A DNA stretch of 38,882 bases from Anaerolineae bacterium CG2_30_57_67 (GCA_001872455.1 MNXJ01000004.1:1-38882); one strand, 5' to 3'; counted from the stretch's first letter, positions 1 to 14,335 are shown. Notes: generated by a model not told the origin, from the letters alone. Translations and numbers: made by a program.

Positions 1-605
1 GATCGAGGACGCTGGTCAGGCAGGCCTACCAGGTAACGCCAAATCGAATTTCTACCAGGCGCAGGGGAGGTTGGCAGTCCCCGTTCGCGCTACCCAGAAG
101 AATCAGGCGGTCGCAAATATCATGCGAAACAGGGCTTCCAGTGTCGAACCGTCTACCGCATAATGTGCCCAAAATGGCTCAGGGCGTTGCTTACCGATTC
201 GGGCAGGGGCCGCTGGCGGACTTTCCAGCGTTCACGCAATTTTGGCAGCAGGCTGTGGAGAACTTGTTGGAACAACTCCGCTGGAAACGTCAGCAAGCGC
301 TTGCTCAATGCCGGTTGCGAAATCTTGGCCGGACGCATCCACAGCGCGCCTTCCCGGTTGAGCGTTTTGGTCAATTCACAGACTGACGGAATCTGACGCC
401 ATAACATTGCCAACACTGCGGCAATCATCAAAGGTAAGTTCAAAATGCGGTCGCGCAGGTTCAAACTACGATAAAATGTGGATTGGGCGTAGATGGCCGG
501 GCTAAGAAGTTCTTCAAATTGTTTCTGAATGGCTTCATCTTGTGGGTCGGGCACGTTCACTCGTCGTACGTGATCGGGGTTACGTGGTTTCTTCTCTTGG
601 GTCAT
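1..605 (-). pseudogene. Degraded IS4-type transposase (remnant)
   Basis: The 150-residue open frame at 153-605 begins MTQEKKPRNPDHVRR and matches the N-terminal region of IS4-like DDE transposases. It stops at 153. In a shifted frame just beyond it the sequence reads VDGSTLEALFR, which looks like the conserved first-aspartate region. In a third frame follow DRLILLGS and RLVEIRFGVTW, then an in-frame TAG and ACLTSVLD, which resembles the late part of the same transposase where the family usually has YLTSVLD. The middle of the gene, including the other catalytic residues, is missing. I therefore read it as an insertion-sequence relic with at least two frame changes, an internal deletion and a nonsense codon. 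It runs off the left window edge and no terminal inverted repeat could be identified. Confidence 0.75.
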
Positions 606-699
606 CCCCCAAGCAGACCCGATTGTCCCAAAAACTGTATAGATGAAGCAACCTTAATCTATGACGGATGATTTTTGATTTAAAATGCACGCACGAAAA

Positions 700-727
700 A
701 TTCATCATTCTGCATTCATCATTTTCT
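700..727. repeat. Heptamer tandem repeat ATTCNNC
   Basis: Four consecutive 7-bp units (ATTCATC, ATTCTGC, ATTCATC, ATTTTCT) lie directly before the start codon at 729. The same unit recurs in phase at 17209-17243. No Shine-Dalgarno sequence is visible between the repeat and the gene. Confidence 0.6.
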
Positions 728-728
728 C

Positions 729-1244
729 ATGTCTCTTTTCCTTCAACTCTTCTGGGTCTTCGTCAAAGTCAACCTGCTCAGCACGTCCGGGCCGGCTTCG
801 GTGGGATTGTTGTATCAGGAAGCGGTTGGCAGATTTGTGAGCGACGCGCAGTTTGTGCAGGCGGTCGGCTTTTCGTCTGTGCTGCCGGGCAGCGACGCTT
901 TGCAGCTGGCAATGTACATCGGCTACGCGGCGGGCGGAATTGTGGGCGGGCTGGTGGCGCTGGCGGGTTCCATTTTGCCGCCAACGGTCATCATGATGGG
1001 GGTCGTCTTTCTGCTGCAGCGTGTGCGGCGCGAGGCCTGGGTCAGCAGTTTTGTGGAAGGGCTGGCGCCCGCCATTTCGGTGGTGATTCTCTTCAGCGCC
1101 TGGAAAATTTTTGAGCGCGGCGGCGAAACCGGCTGGCTGGGCTGGGTTTTCGGCGCACTCAGCCTGACGGCGATGATTTTCAAAGCCCCGGCGCGGGTGG
1201 TGGTGATTGTGGCGGGCGTGGCGGGAATCCTGTTTTTGCGATGA
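729..1244 (+). CDS. chrA: Short chromate transporter (CHR) family protein, first subunit
   Basis: The 171-residue hydrophobic protein corresponds to one CHR domain, so it is a half-size chromate-transporter-type protein; full-length ChrA carries two such domains. Family-like features are the N-terminal FVKVNLLSTSGPAS segment, LPGSDALQLAMYIGYAAGG and the following helix with LPPTV. The usual FGGP motif is here TSGP and the usual LPGP is LPGS, so the substrate may not be chromate. About five membrane helices are visible. Its stop overlaps the next gene's start by four bases (ATGA), and both halves probably form a heterodimer, as known for short-chain CHR pairs. A universal stress protein gene follows. 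Membrane location is confident, substrate is not. Confidence 0.8.
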   Translation: MSLFLQLFWVFVKVNLLSTSGPASVGLLYQEAVGRFVSDAQFVQAVGFSSVLPGSDALQLAMYIGYAAGGIVGGLVALAGSILPPTVIMMGVVFLLQRVRREAWVSSFVEGLAPAISVVILFSAWKIFERGGETGWLGWVFGALSLTAMIFKAPARVVVIVAGVAGILFLR

Positions 1245-1777
1245 ACACACCCAAACTGACCGTCTGGTCGCGCCTGCTGTGGATGTTCCTGAAGGTGAAT
1301 TTGCTTTCGCCCTCCGGCCCGGCCTCGATTGGCCTGCTGTACGAGGAAGCCGTCGGCAAGATTATGACCGAGGCGCAATTTGTGGAGGCGGTGGGGGTTT
1401 CCAACGTGCTGCCGGGCAGCGAGGCGCTCAAGTTGGCGATGTTTGTCGGCTTTGCGGCGGGCGGCGTGCCGGGCGTGGCCGCCGCCATTTTGGGCGCAGC
1501 CCTGCCGCCAACCGTGATGATGTTTCTGCTGGCGCTGGCTTTACAATATTTTCAACACGAAGACTGGCTGCAAAAATTTGTCTCTGGCATGAGCCCGGCG
1601 GTTGCCGCGCTGATGGTGATGGTGGCCTGGGAACTCTTCCGCGCGGGCAGTTCCAAAAAAATTAACCGCCGCGCCGCGTTGATTGCCGCGCTGAGCGCGC
1701 TGGCGCTGTTTTTCAACCTTCCCTCGCCGCTGGTACTGCTCGGCGCGGGCATTTTGGGCGTCATCCTGTTTCGGTAG
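1241..1777 (+). CDS. chrA: Short chromate transporter (CHR) family protein, second subunit
   Basis: This 178-residue paralogue of the preceding protein has the same layout: MFLKVNLLSPSGPASIGLL near the N-terminus, then LPGSEALKLAMFVGFAAGG and ALPPTVMM, followed by two or three further hydrophobic helices. As in its partner, the canonical FGGP and PGP motifs are replaced by PSGP and PGS. Translation is probably coupled to the first gene through the ATGA overlap at 1241-1244. Both subunits share the deviations, which suggests a distinct CHR subfamily rather than random decay. Anion transport across the inner membrane is the family expectation; the actual ion cannot be read from the sequence. 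Confidence 0.8.
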   Translation: MNTPKLTVWSRLLWMFLKVNLLSPSGPASIGLLYEEAVGKIMTEAQFVEAVGVSNVLPGSEALKLAMFVGFAAGGVPGVAAAILGAALPPTVMMFLLALALQYFQHEDWLQKFVSGMSPAVAALMVMVAWELFRAGSSKKINRRAALIAALSALALFFNLPSPLVLLGAGILGVILFR

Positions 1778-1783
1778 GAAAAA

Positions 1784-2677
1784 ATGAAACCAAAACTATG
1801 CGTTTTCACCAACGGCTTTGAAGGCAACTGGCCTTCCATCGAATACGCCGCCTGGATGGCTGAAGCCATGCAGGCCAAAATCACCCTGACCGGAACGCAA
1901 GAAAAAGACGCCGAAAATTTTTCAGTGGAGGCAATTTTCAGCCGGGCGGTCAGTTTGTTCCAGCAAAAAAACATTGACTACGCGCTAAACCTGGGCGACG
2001 ACTCAATCGAAAATCTGATGGCGCGCACCGCGCAAAGCGACTCTGACGCCCTGTTCGTTTTCAGCCCGCTGGGGCGTTCCCGCCTGCGGCGCATGGCGCA
2101 GGGTCGCTCCTTCCGGCAAATCATGGTGCAAGTGGACGCGCCGCTTTTATATGTCCCCATCGTCAAATTGCCGCTCAAAAAAGTGCTGATTTGCCTGGGC
2201 GGGCTAAAATATGTTGTCACCGTGGAACATTTGGGGCTGAAAATTGCCAAAATGACCGGCGCCGCTGTCACCCTGCTGATGGTCGTTCCGCCCGTCGACC
2301 TGGACTACCCCGAAGCGCGCATCATCCGCGAAAGCTGGCAAACCCTCGCTGAAACTAACACCCTGCCCGGCAAAAGTCTACGCGAGGGGCTGACAAGCGC
2401 CGCCAGCCTGGGCGTGGCGGCCTCCGTCAAAATGCGCAACGGCATCATCGTCGAAGAGATTTTGGACGAAATCAAAAACGGCGGCTACGATCTGGTCTGC
2501 ATGGGGTCGCCCTTCAGCGCGCACGGCATCCGTCAGCTTTTTACGCCCAACGTCACCGCCGAGGTGGCCGAGACGGCGCAAACCCCCATTTTAACGATGC
2601 GCTTTCAGGAAAATTTCCAACCGCCTCACCCGGGTGAAAACGCAGATCATCCCAAAACGTCGCCCAATCTCGTGTAG
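1784..2677 (+). CDS. Tandem universal stress protein (UspA-like)
   Basis: The 297-residue soluble protein appears to hold two UspA-like alpha/beta domains. The first (about 1-125) starts with KLCVFTNGFEGNWPSIEYAAWMA and ends with DAPLLYVPI. The second (about 130-277) starts KKVLICLGGLKYVVTVEHLGLKIAKMTGA (shown to indicate the strand-helix pattern) and ends YDLVCMGSPFSAHGIR...TPILTMRF. The first domain lacks an obvious ATP-binding glycine signature, and the second has only a weak one. It begins 6 bp after the second CHR gene behind an AGGAAA ribosome site, so it is probably cotranscribed. A stress or regulatory role for the CHR pair is inferred from position only. Confidence 0.75.
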   Translation: MKPKLCVFTNGFEGNWPSIEYAAWMAEAMQAKITLTGTQEKDAENFSVEAIFSRAVSLFQQKNIDYALNLGDDSIENLMARTAQSDSDALFVFSPLGRSRLRRMAQGRSFRQIMVQVDAPLLYVPIVKLPLKKVLICLGGLKYVVTVEHLGLKIAKMTGAAVTLLMVVPPVDLDYPEARIIRESWQTLAETNTLPGKSLREGLTSAASLGVAASVKMRNGIIVEEILDEIKNGGYDLVCMGSPFSAHGIRQLFTPNVTAEVAETAQTPILTMRFQENFQPPHPGENADHPKTSPNLV

Positions 2678-2716
2678 AATAGACGTTCCATCCTGAAAAT
2701 TTACGAGGTACATTGT

Positions 2717-3682
2717 ATGGCATCCACCCCCACCAGAGAACGGGTCAACCCCGAAAAAGTCAACACCACGCCCCTGCGCCGCCCGGAATGGATTAAAGTC
2801 CGCGCGCCCTCCGGCGAAACCTACGAGCGCCTGCACACGCTGATGCGCTCCAAAGCCCTGCACACCGTCTGCGAAGAAGCCATGTGCCCCAACATGGGCG
2901 AATGCTGGGGCAGCGGCACCGCCACCTTCCTCATGCTGGGCGATGTTTGCACGCGCTCCTGCGTTTTCTGCGACATCAAACATGGCCGCCCCAACCCGAT
3001 GGACTGGCTGGAACCAGAGCGCGTGGCACAAGCCGTCAAATCCATGAACCTGAAACACGCTGTCATCACCTCCGTCAACCGCGACGAGCGCAAAGACGGC
3101 GGCGCGCCCATCTTCGCCATGGTCATCCGCCGCATCCGCGAAATTCATCCCGGCTGTTCCATCGAAGTGCTGATTCCCGATTTCAAAGGCTCGCTCGAAG
3201 CGCTGAAAATTGTGATGGACGCCCGCCCCGAAATTTTGAATCACAACGTGGAGACGGTGCCGCGCCTGTTCAAAACCATTCAACCGCAGGATAACTACGC
3301 CTGGGCCGCCGCCACGCTGACGAATGCCAAAAAACTCGACCCGGACGTGCTCACCAAAAGCGGAATCATGGTCGGCCTGGGCGAGGAGCTCGAAGAAGTC
3401 AAAGCCGTCATGCGCGACCAGCGCAGTTGGGGCGTGGATATTCTGACCATCGGCCAATATCTTCAGCCGAGCAAAAAACATTACCCGATTACGCGCTATT
3501 ACACGCTGGATGAATTCAGCGAACTGCGCGAGTATGGCTACAGCCTCGGATTCAAATGGGTGGAGGCCAGCCCGCTGACGCGCTCGTCGTACCACGCCTA
3601 TGAGCAGGTGCGCGCGCTGAGCGTGGTACATCGCAAACTGTATGGCGAGGCTGCCATGCAAGCCTGGCAGCCGGTGAAGTAA
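2717..3682 (+). CDS. lipA: Lipoyl synthase
   Basis: LipA inserts two sulfur atoms at C6 and C8 of protein-bound octanoyl groups, using radical S-adenosylmethionine chemistry and two [4Fe-4S] clusters. The 321-residue protein has both cysteine triplets: the LipA-specific auxiliary-cluster set C52-x4-C57-x5-C63 ([12 protein letters not shown]) and the radical-SAM set C78-x3-C82-x2-C85 (CTRSCVFC). The C-terminal [10 protein letters not shown] supplies the conserved arginine-serine motif. Length is typical. The ATG follows GAGG about ten bases upstream, and a TAGAAT element at 2675-2680 may be its -10 box. No lipB or glycine-cleavage gene is adjacent. The transcript ends at the hairpin at 3731-3769. 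Confidence 0.96.
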   Translation: MASTPTRERVNPEKVNTTPLRRPEWIKVRAPSGETYERLHTLMRSKALHTVCEEAMCPNMGECWGSGTATFLMLGDVCTRSCVFCDIKHGRPNPMDWLEPERVAQAVKSMNLKHAVITSVNRDERKDGGAPIFAMVIRRIREIHPGCSIEVLIPDFKGSLEALKIVMDARPEILNHNVETVPRLFKTIQPQDNYAWAAATLTNAKKLDPDVLTKSGIMVGLGEELEEVKAVMRDQRSWGVDILTIGQYLQPSKKHYPITRYYTLDEFSELREYGYSLGFKWVEASPLTRSSYHAYEQVRALSVVHRKLYGEAAMQAWQPVK

Positions 3683-3697
3683 ACCCATCAAATAAAA

Positions 3698-3717
3698 GCG
3701 CGACATAAATGTCGCGC
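3698..3717. repeat. Dispersed palindrome GCGCGACAT-AA-ATGTCGCGC
   Basis: A perfect 9-bp inverted repeat around AA lies in the lipA 3' region. Relatives occur at 23448-23467, 24568-24583, 29491-29506, 29519-29537, 38447-38468, 38667-38684 and 38742-38763, always between genes. Confidence 0.75.
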
Positions 3718-3730
3718 CACAACAAGCAAA

Positions 3731-3764
3731 AATAAAACCGGTCACACTGCGGGCGTGACCGGTT

Positions 3765-3769
<5 letters not shown>
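3731..3769. terminator. Bidirectional intrinsic terminator
   Basis: A perfect 15-bp stem (AATAAAACCGGTCAC paired with GTGACCGGTTTTATT) encloses a 9-nt loop. A/T runs on both outer sides let it serve lipA on the plus strand and the converging sensor gene on the minus strand, whose stop codon lies inside the stem at 3765-3767. Confidence 0.85.
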
Positions 3770-9578
<5,809 letters not shown>

Positions 9579-9911
9579 TTTTTTTGCGATTGTCCATTCA
9601 TCTCATTGTACAGTAATTGGTAATATTCAGCCATGTGCTTGTGAGAGTTGCCATTCTCCCTGGCATCGCAACGGTTATAACGTATCATCCCATGGCAGCA
9701 ACCCAACAAAAACGCCATCCCTAAGGACAGCGTTTTTGTTATTATCCAAAGCAACCTGACTCATGTGTAGACTCTGTGCAATAAGCCAAACCCTTTCAAC
9801 GCGATTTTTTTTGCGTTATTCGCTTCATTCGGAAAATTCGCGTTAAGATTTTTGCTCTTTAAACGGCCAAGTCTTGTAGCCTGCACACTCTTTGCATATG
9901 AGCCAGCAATT
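9579..9911. other. Intergenic spacer between sensor gene and SCP2 gene
   Basis: This 333-bp gap should hold the sensor gene's promoter; a TACAAT on the minus strand (complement of 9605-9610) is a weak -10 candidate without a good -35. The hairpin at 9705-9740 is the likely end of the beta-oxidation operon. The A/T-rich part at 9780-9860 shows nothing else recognisable. Confidence 0.5.
9705..9740 (-). terminator. Probable terminator of the beta-oxidation operon
   Basis: An 11-bp perfect stem (AACAAAAACGC with GCGTTTTTGTT) has a 14-nt loop that can itself pair TCC with GGA. Read leftwards it follows the SCP2 gene by about 170 bp and ends in a T-rich arm. It could also work on the plus strand. 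Confidence 0.6.
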
Positions 9912-10238
9912 TTAGCGAATTTTGAACATCTGGGTCAGTTTCATCGCCAGGTTCAGGTCACCAGTCAGCTTGAGCTTGCCTTCCATGAAGGCTTTCATAC
10001 CGTCCAACTCGCCGGTAAAAATCTTCAGGTAGTCGCTCGAATCAGCCGTCAGCGTCATTTTTGGGGTGGGGTGAACGCCTTTGGTGATGCTGACTTTGCC
10101 GTCTTTGATGTCGGCGTACCAATCCCCGGCTTCGGCGCCGGTGAATTTGAACTGGATGACCGCCGTCAGGCCGGGGGCCTTTTCTGGCACAAACGCGCCG
10201 GGCATTTTGGACATGAGGGTTTCAATCGTAAGAGCCAT
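9912..10238 (-). CDS. SCP2 sterol-binding domain protein
   Basis: A 108-residue single-domain protein of the SCP2 sterol-carrier fold, which binds lipids or acyl-CoA in a hydrophobic tunnel. Visible features are the strand-rich core IQFKFTGAEAGDWYADIKDG, the turn VHPTPKMTLTADSSDYLKIFTGE and the C-terminal helix containing GKLKLTGDLNLAMKLTQMF, all typical of short bacterial SCP2 proteins. It is the last gene of the beta-oxidation operon, 18 bp after the thiolase, behind a strong AAGGAGA ribosome site. A role as acyl-CoA or fatty-acid carrier for the upstream enzymes is inferred from the operon. No signal peptide is present. Confidence 0.85.
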   Translation of the reverse strand: MALTIETLMSKMPGAFVPEKAPGLTAVIQFKFTGAEAGDWYADIKDGKVSITKGVHPTPKMTLTADSSDYLKIFTGELDGMKAFMEGKLKLTGDLNLAMKLTQMFKIR

Positions 10239-10256
10239 GCTTTTCTCCTTGTTGGG

Positions 10257-11441
10257 TTATTGCAAATTTTCAAAAATGGTGGCAGCGCCCATGCCGCCGC
10301 CAATGCACATGCTGACCATGCCATAGCGCGATTTGCGGCGCGCCATTTCATAAATCAGCTGGGTGGTTAGCTTGCCGCCGGTGCAGCCGAGCGGATGCCC
10401 GAGGGCAATCGCGCCGCCGTTGACGTTGACCTTGTTTTCGTCCAGGCCCAATTCACGGATGACAGCCAGGCTTTGGACTGCGAAGGCTTCGTTGAGTTCA
10501 ATCAGGTCAATGTCGGCCAGGCTCAGCCCGGCGATTTTGAGCGCCTTGGGGATGGCGACAATCGGGCCGATGCCCATCAAATGGGCGGGGACGCCGCCGA
10601 CAGCAAACGCGACGAAGCGGGCCAGTGGCTTCAGGCCGAGAGCGGCGGCCCTTTCTTCAGACATGATGATGACCGCGGCGGCGGCGTCCGAAGTCTGCGA
10701 GGAGTTGCCAGCGGTGACGCTGCCGCCTTCCTTGAAGGCCGGTTTCAGTTTGGCGAGCGCCTCGAGGGTCGTATCGCCACGTGGGCCTTCGTCGCGCCGA
10801 ACGGTGAATTTTTTGCTGACGGAAACACCATCCAGCACTTCGAGCGTTTCGACATCAATCGGCACAATTTCCGGGTCGAACAGGCCGCTGGTCACGGCGG
10901 CGTTAGCTTTTTGGTGCGAGCGCAGGGCGAAGGCGTCCTGGTCGGCGCGGCTGATGTGGTATTGTTCGGCCACGTTTTCGGCGGTCAGGCCCATGTTGCT
11001 GAAGGCTTTGGGGTCTTCAGCGGCGAAATGGGCGTTGGGCGCGAATTTGTTGCCGGTCATCGGCACCATGCTCATCGACTCGGCGCCACCGGCAATGGCA
11101 ATTTCCATCTGTCCGGCCATGATGGCGTAGGCGGCGTGGGCGATGGATTGGGAGCCGGAGGAGCAGTAGCGATTGACAGTTTCTCCGCAGACGCTTTCTG
11201 GCAGACCGGCGCGCAGGGCGACGGTACGCGCCATGTTCATGCCCTGCTCGCCTTCGGGGAAGGCGCAGCCGAGGATGACATCTTCGATTTGGGCCGGATC
11301 CAGGCCGGGGGTGCGGCGCAGCAGTTCCTGCACAACAGCCGCGGCCATTTCGTCCGGGCGGACGGTTGCCAGCCCGCCGCGTTTGGCTTTGCCAACAGCG
11401 GTTCGGGCCGCTGCAACAATGACTGCATTTTTTAGATTCAT
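10257..11441 (-). CDS. fadA: Acetyl-CoA acyltransferase (3-ketoacyl-CoA thiolase)
   Basis: The 394-residue thiolase carries out the last step of beta-oxidation, cleaving 3-ketoacyl-CoA with CoA to give acetyl-CoA. The nucleophilic Cys93 lies in [10 protein letters not shown], His349 in [10 protein letters not shown] and the second catalytic Cys379 in CIGGGMGAA, so all active-site elements are intact. The [11 protein letters not shown] segment is also typical. Length is standard. The protein resembles FadA/YusK-type thiolases that pair with FadN. It lies downstream of fadN, but with a four-helix-bundle gene inserted between them. Biosynthetic acetoacetyl-CoA thiolase is the main alternative; the operon favours degradation. 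Confidence 0.92.
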   Translation of the reverse strand: MNLKNAVIVAAARTAVGKAKRGGLATVRPDEMAAAVVQELLRRTPGLDPAQIEDVILGCAFPEGEQGMNMARTVALRAGLPESVCGETVNRYCSSGSQSIAHAAYAIMAGQMEIAIAGGAESMSMVPMTGNKFAPNAHFAAEDPKAFSNMGLTAENVAEQYHISRADQDAFALRSHQKANAAVTSGLFDPEIVPIDVETLEVLDGVSVSKKFTVRRDEGPRGDTTLEALAKLKPAFKEGGSVTAGNSSQTSDAAAAVIIMSEERAAALGLKPLARFVAFAVGGVPAHLMGIGPIVAIPKALKIAGLSLADIDLIELNEAFAVQSLAVIRELGLDENKVNVNGGAIALGHPLGCTGGKLTTQLIYEMARRKSRYGMVSMCIGGGMGAATIFENLQ

Positions 11442-11466
11442 AGTTAATCCCTTTCACGAAAGTGAA

Positions 11467-11901
11467 CTAGAAATTAGGTTGGGTACGAAGAGATTTTTTT
11501 GTATTCTCAATCGCCACAACCAGCAAGGAAATAACTTGCTGTAAGACGTGATAACGCCGTTCCAACAGTTCAGCAGGCAGAACATGCCGGGAACGAAAGT
11601 ACCAACCTTGTGTTTCACGCGCTTCACCAAGCGCAATCCGCATGATGCGAACATAATCAGCCGTACCAATTCCGCGTCCGTAAGACTCTTCCATGTTTGC
11701 ACAGACGCTGCCCGCAGAACGAATAATCTGTGACACAATTTCGCGCGTGCGGTAGTCTTTATGTAACACATCGACATCAAGCCAAACTAAATCATACAGG
11801 TACATTGCCAGACGATAGTAGGCGGATTGCCACAACGGGTCAGATTTCAGGGCTTTGGGCAGAACCTCCACCCATTGCTCCATCGTCAATTCCGTCTCCA
11901 T
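11467..11901 (-). CDS. Four-helix bundle (S23/IVP family) protein
   Basis: The 144-residue, almost entirely helical protein matches the four-helix-bundle family first seen in 23S rRNA intervening sequences and now known as free-standing chromosomal genes. Recognisable are YRLAMYLYDLVWLD, the SQIIRSAGSVCANMEESYGRG turn and ARETQGWYFRSR. Function in the family is unknown; pentamer formation and RNA-related roles have been proposed. It sits between fadN and the thiolase gene. A heptamer repeat separates it from fadN, and nothing about beta-oxidation explains its presence. Insertion as a small mobile or repeat-associated unit is my inference. A GGAGA ribosome site lies a few bases upstream of the ATG. 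Confidence 0.8.
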   Translation of the reverse strand: METELTMEQWVEVLPKALKSDPLWQSAYYRLAMYLYDLVWLDVDVLHKDYRTREIVSQIIRSAGSVCANMEESYGRGIGTADYVRIMRIALGEARETQGWYFRSRHVLPAELLERRYHVLQQVISLLVVAIENTKKSLRTQPNF

Positions 11902-11912
11902 CCAGTCTCCTC

Positions 11913-11961
11913 TTCCTAATTCCTAATTCACAATTCCTAATTTGCGATTTCTAATTCCGCA
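11913..11961. repeat. Heptamer tandem repeat TTCCTAA
   Basis: Seven phased 7-bp units run without gaps: TTCCTAA, TTCCTAA, TTCACAA, TTCCTAA, TTTGCGA, TTTCTAA, TTCCGCA. The fadN stop codon (11951-11953) lies inside the sixth unit. The run ends 12 bp from the start of the four-helix-bundle gene. Confidence 0.7.
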
Positions 11962-14335
11962 GCGGCTTACCCGTTTGCAGCAGATTCCACATGCGGGCCT
12001 GGGTTTTTTCTTCACCGCACAGGCTGAGGAAAGCCTCGCGCTCCAGGTCGAGAATGTACTGCTCGGTCACCCACTGCGGCTTGCTCAACTCGCCGCCGGT
12101 CATCACATAAGCCAGTTTTCCGGCAATCACTTGCTCATATTCGGTGATGTATTTGCCCTCGGCCATGGTGAAAATGCCTACGCGCAAAGCAGCCAGCGCA
12201 TCGCGGCCAGCGGCGTAAACCATCTCCGGCGCGGGCGGGCGATAATTGCTGGCGACAAGATGCAGCGCCTCGCGCTTGGCCTCCGTCAGCAAGTGGTCAC
12301 GATTCAGAATCACGCGGTCGGCACCGGTCAAAAATCCGGCCTGGCGGGCCTCCTCGGCGCTGGTCGCCACTTTCGCCAGCCCGATTTGCTCAAACACTTT
12401 TTGCAGGGCGGGCAAGGCGTCGGCATTTTGGACGCGCATGGACGGGTTGACAATACGGCGCACCAGTTCTTTTGTGCCGCCGCCCGCCGGGATGACTCCC
12501 GCGCCGAGTTCGACCAGACCAATGTACAGTTCCGCCGCGGCGACCACACGCGAGGCGTGCATGGTCACTTCTGCGCCGCCGCCCAACGCCAGCCCGGCGG
12601 GAGCGACAATCACCGGCTTGGGGAAGTAGCGCATGCGCTGATTCATGGATTGCAGGCGGCGAATGGAGGCATCCAGCGAATCCCACATGCCCTGCTGAGA
12701 GGCCATCACCACCATAAACAGGTTGGCTCCGGCGCTGAAGTTTTCGGCTTCCGAACCAATCACCAGCGCGTCGAACTCTGTTTCGGCCTTGTCGAGCGCC
12801 AGCGAGGTGATTTCAAAAATATCCTCGTCGAGCGCGTTCATTTTGGTGTGAAATTCCACCAGCCCAACGCCGTCGCCGATGTCGTGCAGGGTTGCGCCCG
12901 CGTTTTCGGCCACTTTTTTCGCGCCGCCAATCGTCACAAACCCGGCAGGCCGCGCAAATGGGATGTATTTTTTCTGCTTCACGTCGTACACGCCAACTTT
13001 GGCTTTGCCTTCGTACTGATAAAAAGTGGAAATTCCGCTGGCGAGCATTTCCCCAACCCAGGCCGGGGCGGGGAAACCGGCTTCGGCCATTTTTTGGGCG
13101 TATTTTTCCACCCCGAGCATGTCCCAGATTTCGAAATGCCCGGCCTCGTGACCAAAGCCCCAGCGCACGGCGTCATCAATCGGCTTGGGCGAATCGGCCA
13201 CTTCGGGGATGATGGCGGCAGCGTACTGGAAGGCCTGCAGGCTGAGGACGCGCACCAGGCGGGCGGCTTTGTCGTCGGACGAGAAGAAAACTTCCAGCCG
13301 GTCGGCCAGCCCCTCGGTAGATTTCGCCTGTTTGACGGAGTCAAATTTCGGCTTGGCGGGTGCTTCATGTTCCAGCGTGGATAAATTCAGCGACCAGAAT
13401 TCTTTCTTCCCATCCGCGCCGCGCACTTCCTTGTAAAAGCCGACCTTGCTTTTGTTGCCGAGCCAGCCGCGCTCCAGCATGGTTTTAATCAGCGCGTTGG
13501 GTTTTTCGGCGACGAGGTAGGGTTGGGCGTAGGTGTCGTGCGGAATGGCGGGGGCCAGGTTGCGGCCAACGTGGTCCCAAACGTCAATGCCCACCAAATC
13601 AATCAGGCGGAAGGTGGCGGTGCGCGGACGGCCCATCAGCGGGCCGGTGATGGCGTCCACTTCGTCCACGCTGTAGCCGTTTTCGAGGATGTAGTTCAGC
13701 GCGAAAGCGCCAGTGCCAAAGGCGATGCGGTTGCCGATGAAGTTGGGCGTGTCTTTGCACAGCACAACGCCCTTGCCGAGGCGATATTCGCCAAAGTGGC
13801 TGAGGAAGTTGACGACTTCCGGCAGGGTGTCGGCGGTGGCGATGACTTCCAGCAATTTGAGATAGCGCGGCGGGTTGAAGAAGTGCATGCCGAGAAAGTG
13901 CTTTTTGAAGTCGTCCGAGCGCCCGGCGGCGATGTCTTTGAGCGGGATGCCGGAGGTGTTGGAGGCGATGATGCTGCCGGGTTTGCGGGCGGCGTCAATG
14001 CGCTCCATCAGCGACTGTTTGATTTTGAGATTTTCGACGATGACTTCCAGCACCAAATCAGCACTGGCGATGACGCCGAAGTCGTCTTCCAGGTTGCCGG
14101 TCTTGACGAGCGTGTGCCCGTCGGACGAGAAAAAGGCGGCAGGTTTGGCTTTTTTGGCGTTTTCAAAACCGGCGCTGACAATTTTGTTGCGGGCGGTTTT
14201 GTCCTCGCCCGCGTCTTTGGGGACGATGTCGAGCAGGGTGACGGGCACTCCGGCGTTGGCAAAGTGCGCCGCAATCGCCGCGCCCATCACGCCAGAACCG
14301 ATGACGACTGCGTTGTGAATGTGATAGTTATGCAT
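11951..14335 (-). CDS. fadN: 3-hydroxyacyl-CoA dehydrogenase / enoyl-CoA hydratase fusion (FadN type)
   Basis: The 794-residue bifunctional beta-oxidation enzyme has the dehydrogenase first and the hydratase last, the order of Bacillus FadN and the reverse of E. coli FadB. The NAD-binding GSGVMG is at 13-18, and HFFNPPRYLKLLEVI marks the 3-hydroxyacyl-CoA dehydrogenase signature. The dehydrogenase C-terminal domains follow to about 460. The crotonase-like domain covers about 490-760, with an oxyanion-hole segment ENFSAGAN and GLALGGGAEVTMHASRVVAA plus VELGAGVIPAGGG. Length is as expected. Start ATG follows AAGGAGA. It probably works with the two acyl-CoA dehydrogenases upstream and the thiolase downstream. 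A long octamer-repeat block precedes it. Confidence 0.93.
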   Translation of the reverse strand: MHNYHIHNAVVIGSGVMGAAIAAHFANAGVPVTLLDIVPKDAGEDKTARNKIVSAGFENAKKAKPAAFFSSDGHTLVKTGNLEDDFGVIASADLVLEVIVENLKIKQSLMERIDAARKPGSIIASNTSGIPLKDIAAGRSDDFKKHFLGMHFFNPPRYLKLLEVIATADTLPEVVNFLSHFGEYRLGKGVVLCKDTPNFIGNRIAFGTGAFALNYILENGYSVDEVDAITGPLMGRPRTATFRLIDLVGIDVWDHVGRNLAPAIPHDTYAQPYLVAEKPNALIKTMLERGWLGNKSKVGFYKEVRGADGKKEFWSLNLSTLEHEAPAKPKFDSVKQAKSTEGLADRLEVFFSSDDKAARLVRVLSLQAFQYAAAIIPEVADSPKPIDDAVRWGFGHEAGHFEIWDMLGVEKYAQKMAEAGFPAPAWVGEMLASGISTFYQYEGKAKVGVYDVKQKKYIPFARPAGFVTIGGAKKVAENAGATLHDIGDGVGLVEFHTKMNALDEDIFEITSLALDKAETEFDALVIGSEAENFSAGANLFMVVMASQQGMWDSLDASIRRLQSMNQRMRYFPKPVIVAPAGLALGGGAEVTMHASRVVAAAELYIGLVELGAGVIPAGGGTKELVRRIVNPSMRVQNADALPALQKVFEQIGLAKVATSAEEARQAGFLTGADRVILNRDHLLTEAKREALHLVASNYRPPAPEMVYAAGRDALAALRVGIFTMAEGKYITEYEQVIAGKLAYVMTGGELSKPQWVTEQYILDLEREAFLSLCGEEKTQARMWNLLQTGKPLRN

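Noticed and set aside
705-1250. Long open frame on the minus strand opposite the first CHR gene
   Set aside because: It is rich in His, Arg and Pro with no family resemblance and mirrors codon positions of the real gene.
2591-3745. 384-residue minus-strand open frame over lipA
   Set aside because: Antisense to an intact lipA with both cysteine motifs; its composition (Ala, Phe, His, Gly) is that of a shadow frame.
10395-11435. 346-residue plus-strand open frame over the thiolase gene
   Set aside because: Antisense shadow of a gene with all catalytic residues in place.
11942-13384. 480-residue plus-strand open frame over fadN
   Set aside because: Low-complexity Gly/His/Arg-rich translation, antisense to a recognised bifunctional enzyme.
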